26,937 nt of DNA from a virus. This document shows, piece after piece, positions 9,001 to 15,332 of this stretch. Each line of letters begins with the position of its first letter. Position 1 is the stretch's first letter. Below the pieces are notes generated by a model. It saw only the letters and a list, made by a program, of their open reading frames with translations, had not been told where the DNA came from and ran no database searches. The DNA is taken from positions 1 to 26,937 of IMG/VR virus record IMGVR_UViG_3300025704_000096, one strand, 5' to 3'. A program made the translations under genes and the position numbers.

Positions 9001-11437
9001 TGTTTCTAACTTCTAAATTTGTATCTGCTGTAAAGACAACTCTTGCACCAGAGAACAATTCATAATTGTTTACTGTTGTATCACTTCCTACGATTGATAC
9101 ATTTGTTTGTCCAACTATAGTAGATGATGCAAACTCAACTGTTAAAACAGTATTGGTGCCGACTATTTCGATATTTGTAATTTGTGTATTGTTGGGCAAA
9201 GCAAAATTAGAATCTGTTACATACATATTAACATCGAATGACGTATAAATGTCTGTTGTAGGAATAGTAATTGTTGTACTTGTGCCTGTTACACCTGCAA
9301 TTGTAGCAGTGTAACTTGTATATGTTTCTATATCAGGATAGTATTGTTGCTTGTTTGCAACTTGATCAAATGCATTTGTTGTTCTTGTATCAATAAAATC
9401 TACAGGTGCTTTTGCAATTGTTCCTGCATCAAATAATTTTAAGTTTGGATAAAACTCAATAATCGGACGTTTTGCTTTTGCATTACCTGTAGCATAAGTT
9501 GTTACAATAGATGGGTCTTTATTGTAATCAGCAGTCGCATTAATAACATCAATATGGAACCATCTGTTAGAACGTGACCATGCATTTCTATTAATAGAAT
9601 TTCTACTAATTGTAATATAATCTTGGTTTACAGGAATAAACAACTCTGTATCAAAGTTACCAATCGAATATGGTAGTGAGTCATAAGGAATATAATTTGT
9701 TCCTGTAAAATCTTCTGGTACTGTTAAGTCTGTAGTCGGAATCAAATTAATAGATTCTCCGACACCCTGAACATAATATTCACCTGTCAAATAATTTGAA
9801 GGAATAACATCTCCGTCAAATTCTACTTTTAATCCGTTTGTAAAAACTACGCCATTAGTAGATGTAAATGTTTTTTGACCTATAATATCTTCATCGATAT
9901 CTAAAGTATTTGTTAAGTTACTTTCAATTAATTTAATTTGCCCAACTTTATTTGCATTTGTACCGTCTTGGTAGTATAATGTGTCTAATAATGCTGAAAG
10001 ATAAGGTACTCTTGTAATTTCACCTGCTAATGATCTATAAAAGTCTAAGCCAATAAATTCTGTACCAAATTGAGCAGTAATCTTTTCCTCGGTTGGTATC
10101 ACTCCACCGGGAATTAAACGAATTGTCGGATCTGATGAGTCACCTACATATGTAATTGTATAAAAGTTTTCATTAACATTTGTATAAAAGCCTTCTTCCC
10201 ATAAACCTTCGTTGATATTTGCTACCATTGAGCCTGTTTCAGCAACTAATGATAAAGTTGGGCCGTTTAATGTTAATGAAATTGTAAATGATGTTGAATC
10301 AATAATATCTTTTATATAATAAATTGTATCAACGTCTAGTCCGCCAAGTAAAGGATCACTGTTAGGCACTGCTGTAAACGTTACAGTTTGATTAGCAACT
10401 AGGTCTGATGTAGTGCCAGATGATAACTTAAGTTGTGATGTTGTTGTCTCGTCAATTGATAAGGTTACAGGAGCAACGATTTCAGGAGATGTTAAATTAA
10501 CATCATAGTTTGCACCACTTTCATCAAAGAAAGATTGTACGAATCCTATTTCATTTGGTTCTTCTGTTTGATAGAACATAACAGTAAGACCTTCCAATGA
10601 AGTTACACCGTCAATGTTTCCTACTTGACTAACTGTTAATCCGTTGACTTCTGAAAATAGTTTTGTACTTACAACACTTACTGTGTTTTCTCCGGGGAAT
10701 AAAAAATCATTTTGTGCTTCTCTGCTCGGAACAGTAAATGTTACATAACCTGTACTTGCGCCGTTGTTATTGACACCTAATACATCTCTAGTATTCTGTG
10801 CACCGTCTAAGCCAGTTGTTCCTGGTACCCCTTGTATCCAAAATTGAGTTTCTTGGTTAACTGCAAATCTATAAGACCCGCCACGTAGCAATGTTAGAGT
10901 AGGATTGAGAGAACCTGATGCCGCACCTAATGCTTTAATACTATATGCATTTGATGTATCAGTTACAATGTAATCAGATTCTGAGAATACCGTAGCACTA
11001 GCAACAGTGACTGCTGGAGGCCCTTCTGGTATCCAATAGTATTGATTAAAGTTTATTAATTTATCTAGGTCTGTAAAAGAGTCCCATGAATAAAATTGAC
11101 TGTTAAACAAACGAGAATTGTCTAGTGTTACACCACCTTTAAGTTGCAGTGCATCGATAAGTTCAGGATAAGTTAAAAAGTCTTTAGCAGTAGATTGATT
11201 TGTATTTAAAAATGCAGTACCGGGTGCTAATTGATAATCTGTTCTTGTTTTGTTTGGTTCAGTTACATAATAATCTTTTGCATTAACACCGTATCCAAAC
11301 TTACTTCCAACATACCCTTGCAACGTTTCTGTTTTGGGTTCGTTGACTAATTGATCTAGTGTTGCTCCTAAGAACTGGGCATTGGTAGAGGTTTTAAATA
11401 TCTCAGGTAAAAACTCTAATGTTCTGATCTTTGCCAT
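1..11437 (-). CDS. Giant T4-like baseplate/tail structural protein, C-terminus beyond window
   Basis: One reading frame is open from an ATG at 11437 to the left edge: 3812 codons with no stop, N-terminus MAKIRTLEFLPEIFKTSTN. It lies 15 bases after gp6 in the late operon, so it is almost certainly a virion protein of the baseplate periphery. Visible modules: a beta-rich segment at about residues 176-236 with FWIQG and YVTFTVP, resembling the cupredoxin-like domain of phage tail proteins; related adhesin-like segments at about 322-412 and 2666-2730 (YYIKDI / YYLSDI); an FG-GAP-type beta-propeller at about 2388-3085; a GTGTGTA small domain inserted at about 2519-2569; and near the right end of the visible protein (about 3745-3800) a beta module with RGLNGTTPATHLPGA, common in phage structural proteins. 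No signal peptide, membrane segment or enzyme motif was seen. Large proteins of this position in marine T4-like phages have been labelled VrlC-like or gp7-like; I cannot choose between those names. Confidence 0.9.
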   Translation of the reverse strand, partial: MAKIRTLEFLPEIFKTSTNAQFLGATLDQLVNEPKTETLQGYVGSKFGYGVNAKDYYVTEPNKTRTDYQLAPGTAFLNTNQSTAKDFLTYPELIDALQLKGGVTLDNSRLFNSQFYSWDSFTDLDKLINFNQYYWIPEGPPAVTVASATVFSESDYIVTDTSNAYSIKALGAASGSLNPTLTLLRGGSYRFAVNQETQFWIQGVPGTTGLDGAQNTRDVLGVNNNGASTGYVTFTVPSREAQNDFLFPGENTVSVVSTKLFSEVNGLTVSQVGNIDGVTSLEGLTVMFYQTEEPNEIGFVQSFFDESGANYDVNLTSPEIVAPVTLSIDETTTSQLKLSSGTTSDLVANQTVTFTAVPNSDPLLGGLDVDTIYYIKDIIDSTSFTISLTLNGPTLSLVAETGSMVANINEGLWEEGFYTNVNENFYTITYVGDSSDPTIRLIPGGVIPTEEKITAQFGTEFIGLDFYRSLAGEITRVPYLSALLDTLYYQDGTNANKVGQIKLIESNLTNTLDIDEDIIGQKTFTSTNGVVFTNGLKVEFDGDVIPSNYLTGEYYVQGVGESINLIPTTDLTVPEDFTGTNYIPYDSLPYSIGNFDTELFIPVNQDYITISRNSINRNAWSRSNRWFHIDVINATADYNKDPSIVTTYATGNAKAKRPIIEFYPNLKLFDAGTIAKAPVDFIDTRTTNAFDQVANKQQYYPDIETYTSYTATIAGVTGTSTTITIPTTDIYTSFDVNMYVTDSNFALPNNTQITNIEIVGTNTVLTVEFASSTIVGQTNVSIVGSDTTVNNYELFSGARVVFTADTNLEVRNKIYVVGFSTITFGSSPVITLTEAEDALCSTDDQTVAVRGYNYQGSTFWFDGTVWEEAQQKLTVNQAPKFDIFDKNGVSFGDTTVYQGTSFLGNKLFAYGKGTGINDAILGFPLRYSAVDNVGDISFDCSLNVDSFSYVSGTNPETEKVNTGYVYNYSTRTEKTRELGWQTALAPSVQYQIFELEYDKGSAAEFTCDVAVISQTDDSWPRIQVYVNNIYQLESTYTVTETNDATKIKLNTAPTVDTPVQILILSNQTSDTAYYSIPINLSNNPFNTDLQLADIGDIRSQYQDIFINNPNSTGTIFGSNNLRDLGNLVPYGTKIIQNSASLVLPSVFLRKSEHNLFNALQYNSEQYIKYKQQLVKIVNDINWEQRFEPSYILDTALEQLVSAKSEGDSFFWSDMLPSQAPYKTNTYTFANALQESIYPLAQTYDFTEANYKGVLVYITRTTSGVTKTTQLIRDVDYVVSTTSPSLTVTEDLQAGDVVTIKEYNQTYGNFVPNTPSKLGMYPRWKPEIVLDPNYQTPTYMLRGHDGSYTSLYTLEYSPSTGLTDFRDQALLEFETRIYNNIKLSTLVPIERYEVLPGFFRESTYSTEDYLKIYSSQFLNWAGQNRIDYKTQSGFTKGNEFSWNYYQSGNKLTGTPIDQGYWRGVYEYFYGTSQPDIAPWEMLGFTEMPSWWTSRYGPAPYTSENGIMWGDIEAGIIYNTGGTTSITIDQLKRPDLNKIIPVDEHGDLLSPFDALIGAYDSNTLQRDWKVGDDAPAEFSYRRSSSYPFDLMRIFALTKPAEFFNLGSDLDNYKYNTEFKQYLVNDRSHLDIGAIDIYGDGTAKTSYINWIVDYEKQQGVDATTEITTLLNNLDVRLIYRLAGFSDKTLLKFFVEKATPNSDNSSLLIPDESYSVLLHDNQPNDQIKFSNVTIQIVQNGWKVFGSSQDQAYFTTDTPIGNGNTNTIEVDSYTVKIANDYTSTKTDEKIVPYGTQFYTYQALSQFLASYGSWLKRKGMKFDLIENGAEINWNTMIREYLYWTQFNWENGSLLTVNPAAQDLKIEKDSDIVQPLTIEQDNFLLNQNLYPISTKDLSIERLDTKFQVKTLNVGDTMGYGQFNMSSIEHGIVFDNNTVFNDVIYNLITGLRQNRIYLRGTKTAEWNGTVNASGFILNQDNIKEWQTAYKYAKGEIVRYKNKFFIANKTIQPNDKFIEVDWVETDYNDIQKGLLPNSATRSYESTLYYNSTKANLENDADQLSFSLIGFRPRDYLASVNLSDITQVNVYKNLIKSKGTVNAVSAFKGTQLPTGGIDYDVYENWAILSGQFGGTLNSNFVDFRLDQAKLTGNPGIVSITEGTPTIGSQQEVSVHNLFNYARPIDGPEILSTLKSEDPLSLYPTAGFVNYNDVKMAAYDFNSLTNRAVNIAGKQIPISQFYVRDYMWIANFKEQWKVYSVKPIAQVTRVQPNNDSTTTITFSKRHTLSKLDPVSIIGVGPNINGYYVVTRVVNTREVMINLQLEPSSAIIPTQGLGLSFVEQRVEKPGDIADLDLLEAEFSKNTVWVDEASDGGWGVYRKSINYSLTNNLNRADGEKFGSSVAYTPRMGYLIGDSEAGKVYRYGLNPVSKQFDEDTGDRITESASFGTAIAYSNNLFVISEPETTTTTSTLRIYTLNDSVLSDDIIPLQSFTSSFSSGTSLAISNDQNYIFAGNPSNNSVQVYNRQRIPLTAGYFNIGETYEITSLGNTTDQQWKDIGAVEGKVGIIFNATGIGTGTGTANQISYEAIDDIDGTVAPVNAIAGDKFGFSVSCDSNGDTISIGAPETKSPTNKTNWGSNFVFSRLVQNIESQYTAIPNQPQQYPLAWTTLFLGRTASDVTSSVITANASMTGYSNGDPVVFNEGGNYGTTGITPNQVYYLSDITGSTFKLKESRSSATTLTFTDDTVSFTVLVQTEPLLVSVNGTVVDDNNYGIGGGTSDFRYFGDIRAGDIITISTRRMQWVQTMVSYADDRVGVFMGYDSDMTSYGSEILIGAPGEIRIDGADQTDGTVYRYTNGGGKYGTVIGTSDCSLTTDRKLLINGYLVELPSGGTATSVANLINQYGITNITASASDGKLIISIINASLSLINEKLLLQAPDTDTFTELGLSIYTETQTINAPHNVSRTLFGNTIKFNEHDSVVISAPVSTRFLGTTFDFIDDENLDNDTIFDNNATRWVDTWDNAGALYMYDYLANYNGSITDPGKFAYAQNLNSQEQTFGFEPQYATALDFTDNQVVIGTPNLSVGDLEGQMTLFQNSGTAKDWVLYRQTAPIVDINRIQNSQIYSAETNDTLINLDYMDPMQGKLLGAARENIDYVNSVDPAMYNSAIGEINSGATWGTNQIGHIWFDTSMVRWLNYHQNDVSYNARFWGQVFPGSQVACYTWVKSTRPPAQYAGPGTPRTTTQYSVEADINASNTVQPCYYFWVRNTNVVETSIGKTLSDSTIQRYIGQPTRSGIAYFTPLLQNTFALYNAQSYINTTDSIFHIGFAEGNNDDPSHQEFNLIKDGEPDDFLPGLPKFGPQTSTNRPEGLYDRLLDSMSGVDEVGEVVPNPYLPKAVQSGVLARPRQSFFFSRFLGLENYLEYANKVLAEYPISETRQDATYLFASGTYYDTADYWTYVNWWLPTTNPVGQYNNNTKSTVSVAIYADLAKLNVDIKTIATVEANGDGKWEMYRYDGNSIWTRIGLENGTIQFNTYLWDYAAGKTGFGDNFFDTTDFDEYPSEETRWIIRALNEQIYIDELVEFRNKSLIILFEYIQSETDESQNYLPWLNKTSLVDVSHVIRELKPIQNYQQDNQEFLSGYINEAKPYHVVIKDFLFKYTGIDTYPGNITDFDLPAEWNETTQSYISPQLVYSNVDGTNEFLPTDAIWQKEQYSNWYNNYGLSLVGQTNYEITELNEYMTIGSVLIMVDNAQGFPINGTIQIDNELISYSFVDRALNTIGGLQRGLNGTTPATHLPGAKIIIDLPAVVILDGGKNYIEPPKIT

Positions 11438-11452
11438 ATTTTATTTACAACC

Positions 11453-14400
11453 TTATGACTGCATTGTTGCAGGAGTTAATGCGGGTACGATTACAATGTC
11501 TTCTGTAGTAGCCGCGTTTACAAATATTTCGTATGGTCTACATTTAATTTCATATAAATCACCAAATAATTTTTCTGGATCATCTGAAACAAGTATAACC
11601 GAACTCACTAGTTCTCCTATTTGTTCATGTAGATACGCACTTAATTCTGAGAAGAAGAAAGTATCGCCAAAGTTCCAATTGTTAATATCAAAATAACTAT
11701 CCATTGCCGCTAATACAGAACTTCTAATTTCACTGTTAGATGCATTTGTCGATTGTGATTTTACCACTTTAATAGTTGCTCTTAATGCTTGATCTGCTTT
11801 CGCTCCAAACAACGGTTTAAACGTAACACTATTTAATATAACTGAATCCGACAACATTTTATAATCTTGCACTAATGGATATGCAGTATTCAATTCATCA
11901 AGTGTTGGTTGATTGGGTTGTTTAACTGTATTTGTCGTGTCTTTAATATAATTATTAAATGCAGTATAATATGCTTGTGTCACTAAGTATAAATCAATAA
12001 TGTTTGTTGTTGCTGGATCAATACGAGTAGTGTTATTAGCATTATGTCTATATTGATAATCTAATCCTTGTCTGCCTGACTTAACAGAATAATCCAACTG
12101 TGCAGTCATAATATAATTAGGTGTTGTTATAGTAGGATCTTGCACTGACTTATAAAATTTGTTGTCAGTATATGCATAAAATAATTGTCCTACAGGAAAT
12201 TCATATTTTACAATTTCGATTTGATTTTTAGTACCATATGTATAAATGACATCTGTGCTGGGCACAATTAATTGTCTGGTTAAATTAACAGGATCAGTAA
12301 CTGTTCTAAAGAATACATATACACCTATGTTTGCACCGTTGTTTACAAAACCCGTAATATCATTAAAGAAGTCTGGGTCTAATATTAATTGACCGTTATT
12401 AACATCTGTAGCGGCTACTTCGACTTGAAAGTCATTTACATAACCATCTGATTCAACAGTTTGTCCTAAAATATTAACTTTAGTATCTGCACCTAATGCA
12501 TTTGCAGTGTTAAACACTGTATTAATACCCAACATGTTGATAAAGTCTTGTATGATTTTGCCAGTGAACGGGTCATATACTAATTCATCTTTACTATAGG
12601 TAAATCTTGTATCAGCAACACTACCAAAATAGTATGTTAATGTTTTATAAGTTACTGTATAACGATTGTTTCCTAAACTAGTAAACTTAACAAAGTAGTT
12701 TGCATTTGATGCCGATCCGATTGACCAACGTTCTTGGTTAATCAACAACGAGTTATTAAAAATTAAAGTAAAATCTTGTTGTAATTCTATCTTAAGAATT
12801 GCTTCTTGTATTACTTCAGATGATAACGAGTTATCAAATACTGGAATAATTTCTGTAAGTAAAACTCCGTTAGGTATATAACCATTTACTGTTACTGGTC
12901 CCTTACCGTTTGCAAATGTTCCTTCTCCGTTATTGTTACCATCGCCAACAACATTTAATATTGTTGACCATATATAATTTTTTTCTCCGCCAGTTGGGAC
13001 ACCTGCAACTAAACGATTGTCTGCATCAAAATAGTATCCTGTTGGTGCATCAAATTTTAATAATGCTCCTTGAGTTGCATACTTTGCATTAGTCGTTGTA
13101 AATGTTCCTATAGGTTGCGGTTGTTCTATTGTTCCGTTGAGTGAATAAAAATAACCAGATTCACTTGACGAATCTACTGAACTTGTTTTCCAATATAGAG
13201 TATTACCGCCGCCTGTTCCTGGATATGCATAACGTGTATAATTTTGTATGTAGTACTGGTTAGCACGATTCAATGCAAGTACTGATGCTAAATCATCAGT
13301 GAAGAATTGAATGATGTCTGATGTGTTGTTCACTTGCAATGTTAAGAAACCGTCTCCAGACTCTTGGTACAACGCACCGTCATCTCCAAATGAGTTTGTA
13401 CTAGAATATTTTCCAGTTGGATCAAGTAAATCTAAATTTTTAGATACTCCGATAGAACTTCTATTAATTGCTTTTGATTTAACAATAGAGTTATAGAGAG
13501 TATAAGGGAAGTTTGTATAGTCTTCTCCGTTAACCATACGATTTTGTGTATAATATCTTGTTGGTGCCCTTTGTTTGATTGCTGAGATAGGTTCTCTTGC
13601 TTGAGCATTTGATACTACAACAGGCAATGAAAAGGTCAATGACATAGTTTGTGTACTACCTACTCTGTCAACATACACAATAGAAACACTAACACCGTTC
13701 ATTTCAGAAGGGTCAATAGTATATGTCAATGCATTGCTTGATCTTACATATGCTCTAAAGTTACCTACGGGCATTTCTGAAAATACACCGTCACCAAACA
13801 CATATGTAACTTGATCATTTACACGTGAGTTTACAGAAAAGATTTTCTTATCACTTGATTCTGTTTGTAGGTATGCATCTGCATAAACATTTTCTACTTG
13901 TTTCCATGAACCTAATGTGTTATCTGCACTTACTTGATATAACCAAGTATCTGTCTCGTTAACACCCACAACATCGACATTAATTGTTTGGTTTGAAATT
14001 TGTTGTTGAAAGTCAAAATTAAAAGGTGTTAATGATCCTTGTTTAAAGAAAAACATAAACCCTGTGTTAGGACTACCAAAACCTAATTTATCGTTCCTGT
14101 ATAACATATTAAGTTTATTAGTCGGTGCAGGTGGAATCTCGTAAATATAATTTTCATCTAGTGAAGTTGCACTTACTAGTTCAAAGTTCATGCCTTGACC
14201 GTCAACCTGTGATGTAAACGGTACAATTGGCATCGTACCTTCAGGTAATCTTACTCCATATTCACTTGTTGTTACACCTAAAATTTCAGATGCATTTCCC
14301 GGTCTACCTATTCTTTGTGAATCTACCATCGCCGCATTGAATACAGCATTCATTTGATCTAACCAATTACTGTTAGATGGGTCGTTCCAACTAATCGGTG

Positions 14401-14818
14401 TATTACTTAAATTAACACCATTTGCATCTCTAACATTTTCAGTTGTTCTAACTGTTGTTACTTTTAAAAAACCAGATGCACAAGAATTTCTTTTAGGTGT
14501 GTAGCCAACTAAGTCTGCTAATTTTACTACAGAGTCTCTGCGTTCGGCCGTGTCAATGAAATTTTCACGTGTGTTTAAATCGTTTCTAAAAGCAAGACCT
14601 TGACCCATAAAAGCCATAACATCAAGTAAAGCAATATATTCTGAACTTTCAATATAGTCGTTGAATTTTTCAGGATAATAGAGTCTAATATAATCAATAA
14701 AACTTTTTCTTAAAGTCTCATAATCATATGATCGGAAGTCTGCCTCACGAAAGGTTTGGTAGATTGCTTTCCAATCATTTACTCCAAAGAGTCCTGATTG
14801 CCTTGAACTTGTAGCCAT
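11453..14818 (-). CDS. 6: Baseplate wedge subunit gp6 (baseplate J-like)
   Basis: Forms the ring-making dimeric wedge core of the T4-type baseplate that joins neighbouring wedges round the hub. The N-terminal part has the typical gp6/J-like stretch at about residues 74-115 (QGLAFRNDLNTRENF, then RRDSVVKLADLVGYTPKR). The C-terminal part (about 1000-1090) has the conserved region with SVTFKPLFGAKAD, NNWNFGDTFFFSEL and LHEQIGELVSSV. At 1121 residues it is far longer than T4 gp6 (660), the extra length being beta-rich middle sequence. The frame extends six codons upstream to a TTG at 14836, but I choose the ATG at 14818. It has an AGGGA ribosome site six bases upstream, and a late promoter box at 14838-14845 would start transcription near 14832, downstream of the TTG. 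It follows gp25 by 49 bases and is followed after 15 bases by the giant structural gene. Confidence 0.93.
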   Translation of the reverse strand: MATSSRQSGLFGVNDWKAIYQTFREADFRSYDYETLRKSFIDYIRLYYPEKFNDYIESSEYIALLDVMAFMGQGLAFRNDLNTRENFIDTAERRDSVVKLADLVGYTPKRNSCASGFLKVTTVRTTENVRDANGVNLSNTPISWNDPSNSNWLDQMNAVFNAAMVDSQRIGRPGNASEILGVTTSEYGVRLPEGTMPIVPFTSQVDGQGMNFELVSATSLDENYIYEIPPAPTNKLNMLYRNDKLGFGSPNTGFMFFFKQGSLTPFNFDFQQQISNQTINVDVVGVNETDTWLYQVSADNTLGSWKQVENVYADAYLQTESSDKKIFSVNSRVNDQVTYVFGDGVFSEMPVGNFRAYVRSSNALTYTIDPSEMNGVSVSIVYVDRVGSTQTMSLTFSLPVVVSNAQAREPISAIKQRAPTRYYTQNRMVNGEDYTNFPYTLYNSIVKSKAINRSSIGVSKNLDLLDPTGKYSSTNSFGDDGALYQESGDGFLTLQVNNTSDIIQFFTDDLASVLALNRANQYYIQNYTRYAYPGTGGGNTLYWKTSSVDSSSESGYFYSLNGTIEQPQPIGTFTTTNAKYATQGALLKFDAPTGYYFDADNRLVAGVPTGGEKNYIWSTILNVVGDGNNNGEGTFANGKGPVTVNGYIPNGVLLTEIIPVFDNSLSSEVIQEAILKIELQQDFTLIFNNSLLINQERWSIGSASNANYFVKFTSLGNNRYTVTYKTLTYYFGSVADTRFTYSKDELVYDPFTGKIIQDFINMLGINTVFNTANALGADTKVNILGQTVESDGYVNDFQVEVAATDVNNGQLILDPDFFNDITGFVNNGANIGVYVFFRTVTDPVNLTRQLIVPSTDVIYTYGTKNQIEIVKYEFPVGQLFYAYTDNKFYKSVQDPTITTPNYIMTAQLDYSVKSGRQGLDYQYRHNANNTTRIDPATTNIIDLYLVTQAYYTAFNNYIKDTTNTVKQPNQPTLDELNTAYPLVQDYKMLSDSVILNSVTFKPLFGAKADQALRATIKVVKSQSTNASNSEIRSSVLAAMDSYFDINNWNFGDTFFFSELSAYLHEQIGELVSSVILVSDDPEKLFGDLYEIKCRPYEIFVNAATTEDIVIVPALTPATMQS

Positions 14819-14837
14819 AGTTTTTCCCTGTTTCAAG

Positions 14838-14845
14838 TATTTATC
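14838..14845 (-). promoter_or_regulatory. T4-type late promoter box for gp6
   Basis: GATAAATA on the minus strand matches the NATAAATA late box used by gp55-type sigma factors. Transcription would begin about six bases after the box, near 14832, giving a leader of about 14 bases with an AGGGA ribosome site before the gp6 ATG at 14818. The box lies in the only sizeable gap of the lower operon (14819-14867), which supports a real function. The box and spacing are seen; promoter activity is inferred. Confidence 0.62.
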
Positions 14846-14867
14846 TTTATGGAAAAACCGAGTTTTT

Positions 14868-15317
14868 TTATGCTACTGTGGCTGTATTTGTCTGAGAATC
14901 AAAGAATAATGCTATATCTCCGGCATTATTGTATGGAGTGATAGATAATTGAACTTCTATTAATATTCCATTTTCTCTAGGATATGCTTGGATTGTATTG
15001 ATTATAAGACGGGGATCTAATCCAGCAACTCGTCTAACTTCATTTTGTATCGCAGTTTGAATATCACTTGTGTTGGGTTCAAAAATAAAGTCCCATAATG
15101 TAGTGCCATAATTGGGTTTGCCTACCTTTTCCCCGCGTCTAATATTAAGTGCATTAACTAAATCTTGTATAACAAGTTGTTCATCAGTTAATCTAAATTT
15201 TTTACCAAAGATAATAGGATTAGTTATGCCGTTTGCTTGTCCATCAATAGCCGGCACAGGATTAACCGTTCGTGCTTTGTCTGCGTTTATTGTTGAAAAT
15301 CCTACATAAGTTGCCAT
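14868..15317 (-). CDS. 25: Baseplate wedge subunit gp25 (gp25/GPW lysozyme-like family)
   Basis: A small wedge protein that, in T4-type baseplates, sits at the inner core with gp53 and gp6 and helps trigger sheath contraction. The family name includes lysozyme, but the conserved role is structural. The family core is seen at about residues 58-110: the stretch from RRGEKVGKPNYGTTLWDF to IFEP, then IQNEV, VAGLDPRL and GILIEVQL. Length (149) is close to T4 gp25 (132). The start ATG at 15317 gives MATYVGFSTIN and no other in-frame start lies nearby. The nearest ribosome-site-like bases, AGGA, overlap the gp5 stop and lie 13 bases from the ATG, which is long; a perfect TATAAATA sits between them. 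Confidence 0.93.
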   Translation of the reverse strand: MATYVGFSTINADKARTVNPVPAIDGQANGITNPIIFGKKFRLTDEQLVIQDLVNALNIRRGEKVGKPNYGTTLWDFIFEPNTSDIQTAIQNEVRRVAGLDPRLIINTIQAYPRENGILIEVQLSITPYNNAGDIALFFDSQTNTATVA

Positions 15318-15322
15318 AATAC

Positions 15323-15330
15323 TATTTATA
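15323..15330 (-). promoter_or_regulatory. Perfect late promoter box TATAAATA abutting the gp25 start
   Basis: TATAAATA on the minus strand equals the T4 late promoter consensus. It ends only five bases before the gp25 ATG, in the 15-base gap after gp5. With T4-like spacing, transcription would start at or next to the A of the ATG, so a message from here would be leaderless or nearly so. It may instead serve gp6 or be an AU-rich translation element. The motif is seen; use as a promoter is uncertain. Confidence 0.42.
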
Positions 15331-15332
15331 TC

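Noticed and set aside
11382-11696. Plus-strand 104-codon frame
   Set aside because: Antisense to the gp6 end and the giant gene start; no recognisable protein pattern.
14834-14836. TTG start for gp6
   Set aside because: Would fall upstream of the predicted late transcript start; the ATG at 14818 has a good ribosome site.
14851-14870. Short A/T stem (AAAAAC-TCG-GTTTTT) after gp25 as a terminator
   Set aside because: Only six pairs, five of them A-T, no T-tract worth naming beyond the arm itself, and it lies inside the late operon just before the gp6 promoter box.
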